A stretch of 64,000 bases of DNA from Micavibrio_B sp964399985 (lineage in GTDB: Bacteria; Pseudomonadota; Alphaproteobacteria; Micavibrionales; Micavibrionaceae), in NCBI GenBank assembly GCA_964399985.1, contig CAYNRY010000001.1:434001-498000 (forward strand), read 5' to 3'. Shown here one piece after another: positions 36,690-45,649 of this stretch. How positions within the stretch are numbered: the first letter of the stretch is position 1; each line of letters begins with the position of its first letter. Under the pieces are notes generated by a model. It made no database searches. It saw nothing but the letters and a program-made list of their open reading frames with translations, and was not told the DNA's origin. Both the position numbers and the translations under genes were made by a program.

Positions 36690-37295
36690 TTAAACTTTGG
36701 GACCGTCTTTTAAAGGACAAGGTGCTATTTCTTCTTGGAGTGACGCTGGAATGGCCATTCTTCCTGAATAACCGTGACATTTTGCGTGAATTATTGGCAA
36801 AACGGGCGGAGCTTGCCGAACTTCTTTGATATATTTATTTCCCTCTTTTGCAAGCAGAGTTGCTTGTTCATATGCAGCACTTTCAAATTGGCAATGCGCT
36901 GGCTTAGAAGATTGACTAGCTGTGCTGCCTGTGCTGCCGCCTTTTTGATCGCTTGTTTGAGTTGTAGCGCTACTGCCGCTGCTTTCCATGGGCAAACTTG
37001 AAGTTTGTTGGCTACTTGGACTTTCTGTGGCGTTGGCGCTCACTGAGGTAGGCGAAGAATAATCTGACAAGAAAGATGGCATAGTTAGATCGACTATCAG
37101 GCCTTCGTCATCTTGTTCCGTAAACTTACCCTTTTGACTAAAATATTCTCTTAAAGTGGATACGCTTTGTTCGTTTACCGAGACTTTTGTCATGTTGGGA
37201 GCCATCAAAAAAGTGATACTCTTAAATTCTGTCTGGAGATCTCTTGAGATTTCGTCAACTTCATTATTAGATCCTTTGATTACAACTGTTAACAT
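36690..37295 (-). CDS. Hypothetical protein with Ser/Thr/Gln-rich middle, 201 aa
   Basis: Not recognised. Residues 1-75 look like a small folded alpha/beta domain (LTVVIKGSNNEVDEISRDLQ). About 78-135 is low-complexity Ser/Thr/Gln/Gly. The C-terminal part has scattered Cys and His. No signal peptide. GGAG lies 6-7 bases before the ATG. The mixed layout suggests a linker joining two short domains. AT-rich upstream region. Confidence 0.5.
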   Translation of the reverse strand: MLTVVIKGSNNEVDEISRDLQTEFKSITFLMAPNMTKVSVNEQSVSTLREYFSQKGKFTEQDDEGLIVDLTMPSFLSDYSSPTSVSANATESPSSQQTSSLPMESSGSSATTQTSDQKGGSTGSTASQSSKPAHCQFESAAYEQATLLAKEGNKYIKEVRQAPPVLPIIHAKCHGYSGRMAIPASLQEEIAPCPLKDGPKV

Positions 37296-37360
37296 TTAAA
37301 TCTCCTGCAATATTTAATTTTATGTAAAAAAACATAATTATTTTTAAATTACAAACTTAA

Positions 37361-37386
37361 TAAAAAGCCCCTCGAAGGAGGGGCTA
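37361..37386 (-). terminator. Terminator of trcR
   Basis: On the minus strand AGCCCCTC and GAGGGGCT (37366-37385) form a perfect 8-bp stem with a 4-base loop, followed by a T-run. It lies 20 bases after the trcR stop. Confidence 0.85.
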
Positions 37387-37406
37387 AATTATTGATGTTT
37401 TTTAAC

Positions 37407-38096
37407 TTAATTCGTACCTGAACCCTTAAAGAAGTTCGAGAAGTCGAAGCCGCCCGAGGATTTCTTTTCGTCCGCTTCCTGTTGCGCGGCATAATCGGCA
37501 TCTTGTTGCTTAGTTAGTTCGGCAACGCGTTTGGCTTGTTCGGCGTCAGGATCTTTACCTTGAGCCTTCAGGCCTTTGCGAGACGCTTTATCGTATTCTT
37601 CGTATGTACACAGGCCAATCTCTGCCGGATGGCGCGGACGCATCGTGGAAGAGGCAGGGTGGGAACGGTCACGCACCGACTGGATTGTCGGCTTGGTCGT
37701 GCCGACCAGTTTGCAAATTTGCGCGTCGGAAATTTCCGAATTTGTTTTGAGGATATAAGCAATCGCATCCGGCTTGTCGTTGCGGCGGGAAACCGGCGTA
37801 TAGCGAGGACCCTTGGCGCGTTGCTTGACGGACGGCAATTCGTCTTTGCTCATTTTTAAACGGTTATCGGAATCCTTTTCGCATCTTGCGATTTCTTCCA
37901 GCGTCAGTTCGCCGTTTTTAATCGGGTCTTCGCCGATAATGCCGCGACCCACTTCTTCATCGGCCAAAGCTTGCACTTCGATGGAGTGAAGACCGGTAAA
38001 ATCGCCGATCTGTTCGAAGGTCAGCGCGGTATGCTCGACCAGCCACACGGCTGTCGCTTTTGGTTTCATCGGTTTCGGCTGTGGTGCAATCGCCAT
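37407..38096 (-). CDS. trcR: DUF1013 cell-cycle transcription factor TrcR
   Basis: A 229-residue protein of the alphaproteobacterial DUF1013 family. The Caulobacter member TrcR is known to travel with RNA polymerase and influence cell-cycle genes. Helix-turn-helix-like segments are visible at about 22-45 (HTALTFEQIGDFTGLHSIEV) and 115-140 (SDAQICKLVGTTKPTIQSVR), and the C-terminal tail is charged and helical. The gene has its own terminator and an inverted repeat about 65 bases upstream. Together with cckA it gives the window two cell-cycle regulators. Confidence 0.88.
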   Translation of the reverse strand: MAIAPQPKPMKPKATAVWLVEHTALTFEQIGDFTGLHSIEVQALADEEVGRGIIGEDPIKNGELTLEEIARCEKDSDNRLKMSKDELPSVKQRAKGPRYTPVSRRNDKPDAIAYILKTNSEISDAQICKLVGTTKPTIQSVRDRSHPASSTMRPRHPAEIGLCTYEEYDKASRKGLKAQGKDPDAEQAKRVAELTKQQDADYAAQQEADEKKSSGGFDFSNFFKGSGTN

Positions 38097-38158
38097 ATCT
38101 TAAGCTCCGTTTTGAATAAATTGATCCTTTTGCCGATCCACTTTTTTTCGTGGGTCGC

Positions 38159-38181
38159 CATGGTTTAAATCATCAACCATG
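38159..38181. promoter_or_regulatory. Inverted repeat upstream of trcR
   Basis: CATGGTT (38159-38165), 9 bases, AACCATG (38175-38181). A perfect 7-bp dyad about 63 bases before the trcR start. Its length and spacing suit an operator, but no regulator is known. Confidence 0.35.
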
Positions 38182-38266
38182 TCTGGAATACGTTCTTTAT
38201 AGCCAAGAAGACGCTTGATATCCAGCTTTATTATGCCGGTTCCTAAGGCTCTGTTTTAAAAGCTTT

Positions 38267-38830
38267 TTATGAAATAACAGTAAGGGCGGGTAAATAGCTT
38301 TGAAGCGCTTTTATGAGAGGCTCATGCTCAACCGTTATATTCATGTTTCGCCAAAAGGGGCCCGATGATTTACAGGTCACTATTATATTCATGTTCAGAA
38401 GATCTGAATTCAATCCCTGTGCATTGTAATTAAAATGTTCGCTATGCGTCCGTCTTATATTTGAAGCGATTAAAACTTTTGAATGGGGACAATCTCTCGC
38501 GAAGTCGGCTATTGCGTTATCAAGTCTTTCCCTGGTTGCAAAAACCTCGCCGACATAATTGTCAAAGCTGACAGGAAAGTCGGTTTCTTGTCCTTTTTTT
38601 GGATATAGACGATCTGCGGAATGGCGTTTTGTAATGCCTTCCGGATATTCTTCGGGACGAAAAGCTTTATCTATCGCAAGCGCGATCAAGGATTTTCCGG
38701 TATTCATGCTGCCATTAAGGGCAACAACCCACGGGTTTTCGTCTTGGCATTGGCTTTTGAACGCTTCACCAAAACCGATACCGGCATTAATAAAATCTTC
38801 GCGTGAGCGGGTTAGAAGAGAAAAACGCAT
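38267..38830 (-). CDS. Hypothetical P-loop NTPase, 187 aa
   Basis: A soluble protein with a Walker A motif GSMNTGKS at residues 40-47 (VVALNGSMNTGKSLIALAID), followed by a possible Walker B strand (SKVLIASNIRRTHSEHF). It does not match a family I recognise; TsaE and small kinases share the short P-loop layout but not the rest. Phage or effector origin is possible but unproven. The ATG at 38830 was chosen over an upstream start that adds a hydrophobic, AT-rich leader. Confidence 0.55.
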   Translation of the reverse strand: MRFSLLTRSREDFINAGIGFGEAFKSQCQDENPWVVALNGSMNTGKSLIALAIDKAFRPEEYPEGITKRHSADRLYPKKGQETDFPVSFDNYVGEVFATRERLDNAIADFARDCPHSKVLIASNIRRTHSEHFNYNAQGLNSDLLNMNIIVTCKSSGPFWRNMNITVEHEPLIKALQSYLPALTVIS

Positions 38831-38925
38831 ATATCTCAATAATAGAAACCGAATAATTATGTCAATAAAAATCAGATTAAGTCTCTCCATTGCCTTAAAC
38901 CGAAGGGCAGCCTAATTTACACCCT

Positions 38926-39123
38926 ATGTTTGAAGACGACCTCGATCCCCGCAAGCCCAAGAAAATACTCAAATCGCTGGATAATTATTCCATCGATGAA
39001 CTGAAAGAGTATATCGAAAATCTGAAGTCAGAGATCGCGCGTGCGGAAGCCGAAATTACCAAAAAAGAAGCGCATAAAAATGCCGCTGCCAATTTTTTCA
39101 AAATCAATAAAGGAAATGAATAA
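38926..39123 (+). CDS. DUF1192 family small protein
   Basis: A 65-residue protein: MFEDDLDPRKPKK, then a coiled-coil helix (YSIDELKEYIENLKSEIARA). This matches the short alphaproteobacterial DUF1192 family of unknown function. Its stop overlaps the bdhA start by one base, so the two are coupled. Confidence 0.85.
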   Translation: MFEDDLDPRKPKKILKSLDNYSIDELKEYIENLKSEIARAEAEITKKEAHKNAAANFFKINKGNE

Positions 39124-39908
39124 TGCCGCTAAAAAATAAAGTTGCCCTTATTACAGGATCTACCAGCGGTATAGGTTTAGGCATCGCGCAAGTGCTGGCG
39201 TCCAAAGGCTGTAATATCGTTATCAATGGCTTTGGCGATAAGGATGCAATTGAAAAAGAACGTGCCGGTATCGAAAAAGATTACGGCGTTAAATGTATTT
39301 TTTTAGAGGCCGATATTTCTAAATATGAGTCCGTTGAGAAAATGGTACAGGAAGCTGAAAAGCAAATGGGGAGCCTCGATATTCTCGTCAATAATGCGGG
39401 CATCCAGTTTACCTCGAAAGCCGAAGATTTTCCGGTCGAGAAATGGCAAGCAGTAATCGATACTAATCTGTCCGGCGTTTTTTATGGTGTGAAAGCCGCG
39501 CTCCCCGGTATGCGCAAACGTAATTTCGGACGCATCATCAATATCGCCTCTGCCCATGGTCTGGTTGCTTCGAAAGAGAAAATTGCTTATGTGGCAGCCA
39601 AGCACGGCGTTATCGGTTTGAGCAAGGTCGTTGCCTTGGAAACGGGCGATGTCGATATTACCTGTAATGCGATTTGCCCGGGCTGGGTGCTAACGCCACT
39701 AGTGCAAAAACAGATTGATGACAAGGCTGCGAAAGAAGGCAAATCTGCGGATGAAATCGCCAATGAAATGCTGTCGGAAAAGCAGGCAAAGCTACAATTC
39801 ACGAAACCTGAAGAAATTGGCGAGATGGTCGTTTATCTTTCATCCGATGCTGCTAAAAATGTTACAGGCTCCGCATTCTCGATCGATGGCGGCTGGGTCG
39901 CTGGCTAA
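39123..39908 (+). CDS. bdhA: 3-hydroxybutyrate dehydrogenase (SDR family)
   Basis: NAD-dependent short-chain dehydrogenase interconverting 3-hydroxybutyrate and acetoacetate, used in polyhydroxybutyrate turnover. 261 residues. Cofactor motif TGSTSGIGLGIA at 12-23, NNAG at about 90, catalytic Ser/Tyr/Lys in IASAHGLVASKEKIAYVAAK, and the PHB-dehydrogenase-specific CNAICPGWVLTPLVQKQI. C-terminus ends FSIDGGWVAG as usual. Confidence 0.92.
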   Translation: MPLKNKVALITGSTSGIGLGIAQVLASKGCNIVINGFGDKDAIEKERAGIEKDYGVKCIFLEADISKYESVEKMVQEAEKQMGSLDILVNNAGIQFTSKAEDFPVEKWQAVIDTNLSGVFYGVKAALPGMRKRNFGRIINIASAHGLVASKEKIAYVAAKHGVIGLSKVVALETGDVDITCNAICPGWVLTPLVQKQIDDKAAKEGKSADEIANEMLSEKQAKLQFTKPEEIGEMVVYLSSDAAKNVTGSAFSIDGGWVAG

Positions 39909-40022
39909 TCAAAGGCTTAAGGCATGAATAGCGAAATGGTTCATCAACTTGATTGACCGCGAGCTTACAAGTGAGTAGTGTACGCCCTTCGCCTGAAAAG
40001 GCAGATATATAAGGATTTTAAG

Positions 40023-40463
40023 ATGGACGAAATTGAAACCCGTTTAAAAGAAGCTGCCGATGACTGCATCAAGGCTTATGAAAGCTGGAGCGGTCAAAAG
40101 AAAAATCAGGAAGCGCGCGAGCGTCTTCAAGAAGCAACGCATGAGCTTCGTAAAGTAGCGGCGCGTCTGGAAATCGAAATTGCGGTCAGCGAGCGTGACG
40201 ACATGGCGCAGCGTCCAATTCCAATTCCTCCGCACCGTTCATCCAACCGCCGTCCGGGCGGTGGTGGCCTTCCTGATTTTATTGGTGGCAATAGCGGCGA
40301 TGAGGACAATGCAGGAAATATGTCGGAAGCTTCCGGCAATAATGATCGTCCGCAACAGCATCGTTCAGCACAGCCGCGTCAAGGCAGCAGTGGCGGCTTC
40401 CAGCGCCGTCCGATGCGTCGACCGCAAGGCGGTGGACAGCCCCAATCCGGTGGTGAAGAATAA
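40023..40463 (+). CDS. Hypothetical protein with helical head and Gly/Arg/Gln-rich tail
   Basis: A 146-residue protein. Residues 1-60 are strongly helical and charged (ETRLKEAADDCIKAYESWSG). From about 68 it becomes low-complexity, with Pro-rich (RPIPIPPHRSSNRRPGGGG) and Arg/Gly/Gln-rich (GFQRRPMRRPQGGGQPQSGG) stretches. The basic disordered tail suggests nucleic-acid binding, which is inference. ATG at 40023 follows AGGATTTTAAG. Confidence 0.65.
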   Translation: MDEIETRLKEAADDCIKAYESWSGQKKNQEARERLQEATHELRKVAARLEIEIAVSERDDMAQRPIPIPPHRSSNRRPGGGGLPDFIGGNSGDEDNAGNMSEASGNNDRPQQHRSAQPRQGSSGGFQRRPMRRPQGGGQPQSGGEE

Positions 40464-40479
40464 AATATTTTTAAATATT

Positions 40480-41196
40480 TCAGAATTGATCGCGCAGTTG
40501 TCTCAGCTGCGCGATTTTTTCTATGCTCTCTTCCCGGAGAAATAGATTATTTGATTTTTCTTCGGCTAAGGAAACCGGAAGTGTGGCTTTCCCGGCCGAT
40601 CTTAATTCCTCGATCTGCTTCATTTTAGTAATCAAACAGGCATTTTCAGGTTCGACCGACAAACTAAAGCGACAATTGGTTTGCGTATATTCATGTCCGC
40701 AATAAAGCATCGTGTCGTCCGGCAAGGATTTTATTTTCTGCATGGAATGAAATAAATCTTCTGGTGTGCCTTCGAACAATCTGCCGCATCCTAAAGAGAA
40801 TAAGGCATCGCCGGTAAAGAGAGATTTTAAAGATGGGATATAGAAGCATAGATGGTTTTTCGTATGGCCGGGTGTTTCGATGCATTCGACTTGCATGCCC
40901 CCTATAACGATTTTTTGATTGGCGGTTAATGCATGACCCGCATGTGGAATGCGATATAAATCTTTTTCCGGCGCATAAATTTTCATATCGGGATAGCCGA
41001 TCTTTAAATCAGGCAGGCCGTCAATATGGTCTCCATGATGATGGGTGCATAGAAGGTGAGATGGCGTTAGTTTGTTTTGTTTGAGAAATTCGATGACAGG
41101 GCCAGCGTCGCCGCAGTCGATGATAATAAGGTTCTCATACTGCTCTATGATATAAGTATAATTATCCTTCAATGTCGGAACGATATGAACGGTCAT
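40480..41196 (-). CDS. gloB: Hydroxyacylglutathione hydrolase (glyoxalase II)
   Basis: Binuclear-metal enzyme that hydrolyses S-lactoylglutathione in methylglyoxal detoxification. 238 residues. Metal motif THHHGDHIDG at 51-60, further ligands in TPGHTKNHLCFY and FTGDALFSLGCGRLFEGTPE, and CGHEYTQTNCRF. Length is normal for the family. Overlaps the upstream methyltransferase gene by 4 bases. Confidence 0.94.
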   Translation of the reverse strand: MTVHIVPTLKDNYTYIIEQYENLIIIDCGDAGPVIEFLKQNKLTPSHLLCTHHHGDHIDGLPDLKIGYPDMKIYAPEKDLYRIPHAGHALTANQKIVIGGMQVECIETPGHTKNHLCFYIPSLKSLFTGDALFSLGCGRLFEGTPEDLFHSMQKIKSLPDDTMLYCGHEYTQTNCRFSLSVEPENACLITKMKQIEELRSAGKATLPVSLAEEKSNNLFLREESIEKIAQLRQLRDQF

Positions 41197-42038
41197 TTCA
41201 GAAATTCCGTAAGGCTATGTTCTGCGCTGCCGCGACGGAGCGGTTTTTGCTGGCTTTCATGAGGGGCCCAGCCAATCATAAAGATAATTTCAAAGCTGGC
41301 CGTTACGCGGTTATCGCTTTCAGGGAAGTGATATTGATAATATTCGGCAGCGCGGATAAAAAATCCGGGAGGGGTAAAGGTTTTCTTGCGCGCGGAAAGG
41401 CTATTGCTTTCTCCCATACCGCGTAAATCGGCCATTAAATTAAACATCGTCAGATAAGAAACGCGAATAATTTCAGAATCGACAACCGGCAAGGCAAAAC
41501 CTGCGCGTTGCAACAGGGCACCGGCGGTTTGCGTGTCTGCAAAAGGAGCAACGCGGGGGCTGGCACCCGATGTCATTTCAATATCGGTTTGCATCAGGCT
41601 TTCACGAAGTTCATATAGTGTTTCGCCGCCCATCATACAGGCGATAAAAAGTCCGTCTGGTTTCAGGCTTCTTTTGATCTGTGTCAGCGTACCTGGCAGG
41701 TCGTTGACAGTGTGGAGATCAAGGATCGATACGATTAAATCTGCTGAATTTTCCTGAAACGGCAATATCTCGCTATCCGAAATAATATCGCCTTTGACAT
41801 TGTCGCAAATAACCAATGTTTCAATTTGCTTTTGATTTTTTAATCGCGCCCAAAAATTCTCAGGCACGCGATTGCCGATAGCATAAGTGACTGGAAAATT
41901 CTTTTTAACATCCTGTAAGCGATCTTCAATCTGACTTGCTGCCCAGTCAAACAGGAAATTATGCTCGGTAAATGTCGGTAAAGCGCGGCTGCGGCGCTGG
42001 CGTACATGATCGCGGTTAAAGACGGATATTTCTGACAT
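41193..42038 (-). CDS. BioC/NDUFAF5-like SAM-dependent methyltransferase
   Basis: A 281-residue class I methyltransferase-like protein. N-terminal VFNRDHVRQRRSRALPTF resembles the BioC/NDUFAF5 opening. The SAM-binding region is partly degenerate: motif I lacks the usual E/DxGxGxG, but ADLIVSILDLHTVNDLPGTL, LKPDGLFIACMMGGETLYEL and GASPRVAPFADTQTAGALLQ match the NDUFAF5-like branch. Human NDUFAF5 hydroxylates a complex I arginine; role here is unknown. Often found beside comF and grxC in alphaproteobacteria, as in this window. Confidence 0.8.
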   Translation of the reverse strand: MSEISVFNRDHVRQRRSRALPTFTEHNFLFDWAASQIEDRLQDVKKNFPVTYAIGNRVPENFWARLKNQKQIETLVICDNVKGDIISDSEILPFQENSADLIVSILDLHTVNDLPGTLTQIKRSLKPDGLFIACMMGGETLYELRESLMQTDIEMTSGASPRVAPFADTQTAGALLQRAGFALPVVDSEIIRVSYLTMFNLMADLRGMGESNSLSARKKTFTPPGFFIRAAEYYQYHFPESDNRVTASFEIIFMIGWAPHESQQKPLRRGSAEHSLTEFLK

Positions 42039-42084
42039 AAAAGTTATATAGAACAGCTTTAGGCAAAAGTCGCCTCAAGATTGC

Positions 42085-44748
42085 CTATTTCGCGCGCGGA
42101 GCGGGGAGGTTAATCAAGGATGGGCCTTCGCGCAAATTGGTTGATTTAAAATCACCACCCATCACGTCGTCATTAGGGCCGCCGAAGCCTGACGTGCCGG
42201 ATAATTTGCCTTTATCGCCGCGACTTGTTTTGCTATCGGCAGAAACTTCAGATTCGTCTGTCGAGCTCTGCATGCCTGATAGTGGAAGAATAACGGCATT
42301 GGAAGAGGAGGGGCTATATTCGCTGCCGCTTGAATACTCGCTATTGGAGACACGTCCCATATTCGAACCTGCCGTTTTAACATCGAAATCCCAGCGGACG
42401 CTTAAATCGCTGTCCTGACAAAGGTTTTTATAAGCCATTGCCGTTGTCTTCATAAAGCTGTCTGAATTATCCCAGTATAGCATTTTCCAGAGATTATAGA
42501 GGGGGGTTAGGCTGGCCACGCCATGTGTGCGTCCGCCGGAAGACGCGCCGCGTATATTCGTCACAACAAATGGATAAATACGGTGCGGCGTCATGCCGAC
42601 ATGAGTGTAATAACTTTCCCCCATGCGGGCGACAAATTTAGCATCGACCATAAATTTATCTGCGATGTAACGGCGCGCCGCGTCAACATCGGTGACTTCT
42701 TTCGGCAGGGTAAAGCTTGGTAATGTTGGAAGCAGGCCGGTCCCCTTGTAGCGCTGAGGCACGGGCATATATTCAGAAACGATGCCCGCCAGAACCTCGC
42801 CTTGAAGGTCTTTAACGAGCGGAAGGACGACTGCTGTGTTAACCGTATTATCTTCCTGATAGATAAATTCCATGTCGCGCGCCGCGAGATTGGTCATGCC
42901 GCCGCCCTGATCGCGGCCTTCATCGACAAAAACCGATTGAACGAGGCGGATATTACCGGCTGAGCCCTTGATGTTTTTAAAGCGATTGTCGCTAAGCGTC
43001 ATTTGTTTGACGATACTGGTCATGTCCTCGACTTCTTCAGCCGGAATTTCGCTCAAATGGATTGGTAAATCTTCCCATACTTCTGTCGGGATTTTTAGCA
43101 TTTGGTGGAGAGCCAGTAATTGGGGTTCGAGGCGTGAAGACGGTAGATATCCAACCGTGATCGCATTCATAATGGCTTGCGCATCAAATTCACGGATTTG
43201 GCCTTTGCTTGAGAAGCCTTCCAGATCATAGAGCATGTTCTTAGGCTCGAAAGTCGGATGATGATCTTCAACGCGGTAATACCATGTCTCAATGCGTTCA
43301 TCGATACGATACGGATCAGGATAAAAGCCGGGACCTTTTTGCAATGACGCATCGAGTGATGGTCTAATACCAATTTCCTTGACGGCAAATTTCTGGAATT
43401 CATTAACCGGATGATCAACATAGCCACGGATATTTTCCAGCGGCATTGCCATGACTTCGGTCATATGGCCCGACCATTTTCGTCCATCAAGATTCTTGCC
43501 TATACGGGGCACTGAATTGACAAGACCGCGTGGCAGCGCTTCATGAAGGTAGATTTTTAATTGGCCTTCCGGTGTTACGCGGTAGGGAATAATCTCGGCG
43601 ATTTCCATGTCCCGGCTGGCTATATCAGTAATCTCGCCACTTTTTTCATCACGAACGGATTGTAGATGAATTTTGCCGGTCTTGCCACGAGACGCACGGC
43701 GTTCCTGTAGAATTTGGCTGGTGTTTTCAGCTACTTTTTGGGCGACAATAATATAGCTTGTCGGGGGTGGGCCCAGAGAAGTGCCGTCTTCGCGGTACAT
43801 GCGGATTTTGCCATCATAGCGTGTCTTGATGAAACCTTCATCCCAATGCGGCGCGGTATAGACAACGCGCGCACCAAAACTTGCCAGCTCGCGGCGGAAT
43901 TCTTTTTCAGTGTAGAAAGCATATTCCTTGCTAAGATTTTCGCGTAATTTCTGACGATCGTCTTTTCGCAGAATAAATTCATATGCCCATTTGATCGGCA
44001 GGCGGAAGAGGCGCGTGCCGGGGTAATTCGGTGGCAGTTCCTCGATAAAGAAGCCAGCGGCGTCAAATTCGTGTTTGGAGCGGGCATGTTCGGAATACCA
44101 GATCAGGAAATCCGCTTCGGACATTTTTTCAATATCATCACTCGAGGCGCCTTTGTCTTTCAATTCGATCAGGACATATTCGCCGGAAGAGGGAAGAACG
44201 TAATCACGGATCAGAATATATCCGTTGTTCTTCAGCGCTTCGTATTGACGCTCGAGGAGTTTGGAAATGAGGCGTTCATTATAAAGAGATTCGGAATAAA
44301 CTTCGTGAAGGACAAAGGAATTTATGATCGCATCGACGCTGCCTTGTTGGGCAAAGCTTTCGAAGAGATTGGCGCGGCGGTAATCCAGGTTCTCGCGCTG
44401 ATAATTTTGCTCTGCAGCCGCAAGTGTTTGTCCGTCCAGATCAATTCCAGTAACTTTTACATTCGGAAATAATGAAGAAATAGCATATGTCATAGCCCCG
44501 TCATTACAGCCCGCGTCTATCACATGCGCACCGTCATCGAGCAGCAAATGTGACATCGTAAACCATGCTTTTTTAATGATATGCGATGGAACATTTTCTA
44601 AAAGCTTCAGACGCTCGTCTTTGAATTTTGCACGAATAGCGCGTTTAGAAGCTTCGCTCGCCTGTTGAGGAGGCGCAACGGAATCTTTCACCAAGCCTAT
44701 AGCCTTACGATGACCTGATTTCAGCGATGTGAGGATAGACCTGCCCAT
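42085..44748 (-). CDS. Methyltransferase fused to a duplicated Nudix-like domain, 887 aa
   Basis: A large soluble protein not recognised as a whole. Residues 60-185 form a class I methyltransferase (HVIDAGCNDGAMTYAI at 75-90, VTGIDLDG at 99-106). Residues 358-556 and 600-778 are two diverged copies of one domain: HLQSVRDEKSGEITDIASRDM (361 on) against LVQSVFVDEGRDQGGGMTNL (602 on), each with RDME, and GPGFYPDPYRIDERIETW against ESYYTHVGMTPHRIYPFV. The latter segment resembles the PG-x-x-DE region of Nudix hydrolases, but the catalytic Nudix box is not seen. The final 100 residues are Ser/Gly-rich and probably disordered. It stands alone, 46 bases upstream of the methyltransferase-gloB pair. 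Confidence 0.7.
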   Translation of the reverse strand: MGRSILTSLKSGHRKAIGLVKDSVAPPQQASEASKRAIRAKFKDERLKLLENVPSHIIKKAWFTMSHLLLDDGAHVIDAGCNDGAMTYAISSLFPNVKVTGIDLDGQTLAAAEQNYQRENLDYRRANLFESFAQQGSVDAIINSFVLHEVYSESLYNERLISKLLERQYEALKNNGYILIRDYVLPSSGEYVLIELKDKGASSDDIEKMSEADFLIWYSEHARSKHEFDAAGFFIEELPPNYPGTRLFRLPIKWAYEFILRKDDRQKLRENLSKEYAFYTEKEFRRELASFGARVVYTAPHWDEGFIKTRYDGKIRMYREDGTSLGPPPTSYIIVAQKVAENTSQILQERRASRGKTGKIHLQSVRDEKSGEITDIASRDMEIAEIIPYRVTPEGQLKIYLHEALPRGLVNSVPRIGKNLDGRKWSGHMTEVMAMPLENIRGYVDHPVNEFQKFAVKEIGIRPSLDASLQKGPGFYPDPYRIDERIETWYYRVEDHHPTFEPKNMLYDLEGFSSKGQIREFDAQAIMNAITVGYLPSSRLEPQLLALHQMLKIPTEVWEDLPIHLSEIPAEEVEDMTSIVKQMTLSDNRFKNIKGSAGNIRLVQSVFVDEGRDQGGGMTNLAARDMEFIYQEDNTVNTAVVLPLVKDLQGEVLAGIVSEYMPVPQRYKGTGLLPTLPSFTLPKEVTDVDAARRYIADKFMVDAKFVARMGESYYTHVGMTPHRIYPFVVTNIRGASSGGRTHGVASLTPLYNLWKMLYWDNSDSFMKTTAMAYKNLCQDSDLSVRWDFDVKTAGSNMGRVSNSEYSSGSEYSPSSSNAVILPLSGMQSSTDESEVSADSKTSRGDKGKLSGTSGFGGPNDDVMGGDFKSTNLREGPSLINLPAPRAK

Positions 44749-44911
44749 GCTTGCCCAACAAAAAGTTAATGAGACCTCTAAGATACTGTATTTTAACCAA
44801 AAAAGGCAATGAAAATAAATAGTTAGCCAAGAATGTGGAATTGGATTAAAAACTCAAAAAAGGCTTAAATAACAAACACTTATTTAAATATGACAATATA
44901 GAGGACTGACG

Positions 44912-45649
44912 GTGTCCATATTATCAAATTTTATTTTTCATCTTTTACCACCACGATGTCCCCTGTCGGGCGAGGTTGTTGAGAATCAGGGAGCGCTATC
45001 ACCAAAGGCCTGGCAGTCCCTGAATTTTGTTGCCGATCCATTTTGCGAAGCATGTGGATTACCCTTGGAGTTGTCGGTCAGGGATCAAGGGCCTCTTCAA
45101 TGCGGTTCATGCGTGGCATCACCAAAACCTTATAAGAGGGCGAGGTCGGCGCTGGTTTATGACGATGCCAGCCGCGATCTTATTTTAGCATTTAAACATG
45201 GCGACCAGACGCATCTGACGCTGACATTCGTGCCCTGGCTGAAAGTCGCGGGTAGAGTTTTTCTCGAAGACTGCGATATGATTGTTCCAGTGCCGCTGCA
45301 TTGGCGACGGCTTTTAAAGCGTAGATATAACCAATCAGCGTTGATCGCGCAAAAGCTCGCCAAAGAAACGAATTTGCACTACGCGCCAGATATATTGAAG
45401 CGTACACGGCATACACCGGTACAAGGGCATCTTTCGGCCAAGGATCGTTACAAAAATGTCAGTCGTGCTTTTGCAGTGGATCAGAAAAATCCTCAACACG
45501 TTACAGATAAAAAGATCGTGCTAATAGATGATGTTTATACAACGGGCGCGACGGTAGGCGAATGTGCGGATATTCTTTACGCGGCAGGCGCGGCGCGGGT
45601 CGATGTTTTAACGGTGGCCCGCGTTTCCAAAGCTGATAATATAGCCTGA
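44912..45649 (+). CDS. ComF family phosphoribosyltransferase-like protein
   Basis: A 245-residue protein with N-terminal Cys pairs (FCEACGLPL, CGSCV) of a zinc-finger type and a C-terminal phosphoribosyltransferase fold with KIVLIDDVYTTGATVGECAD. ComF-like proteins are linked to DNA uptake in competent bacteria but are widespread and often of unclear role. The last 73 bases overlap the 3' end of the convergent ubiH-type gene. Confidence 0.88.
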   Translation: MSILSNFIFHLLPPRCPLSGEVVENQGALSPKAWQSLNFVADPFCEACGLPLELSVRDQGPLQCGSCVASPKPYKRARSALVYDDASRDLILAFKHGDQTHLTLTFVPWLKVAGRVFLEDCDMIVPVPLHWRRLLKRRYNQSALIAQKLAKETNLHYAPDILKRTRHTPVQGHLSAKDRYKNVSRAFAVDQKNPQHVTDKKIVLIDDVYTTGATVGECADILYAAGAARVDVLTVARVSKADNIA

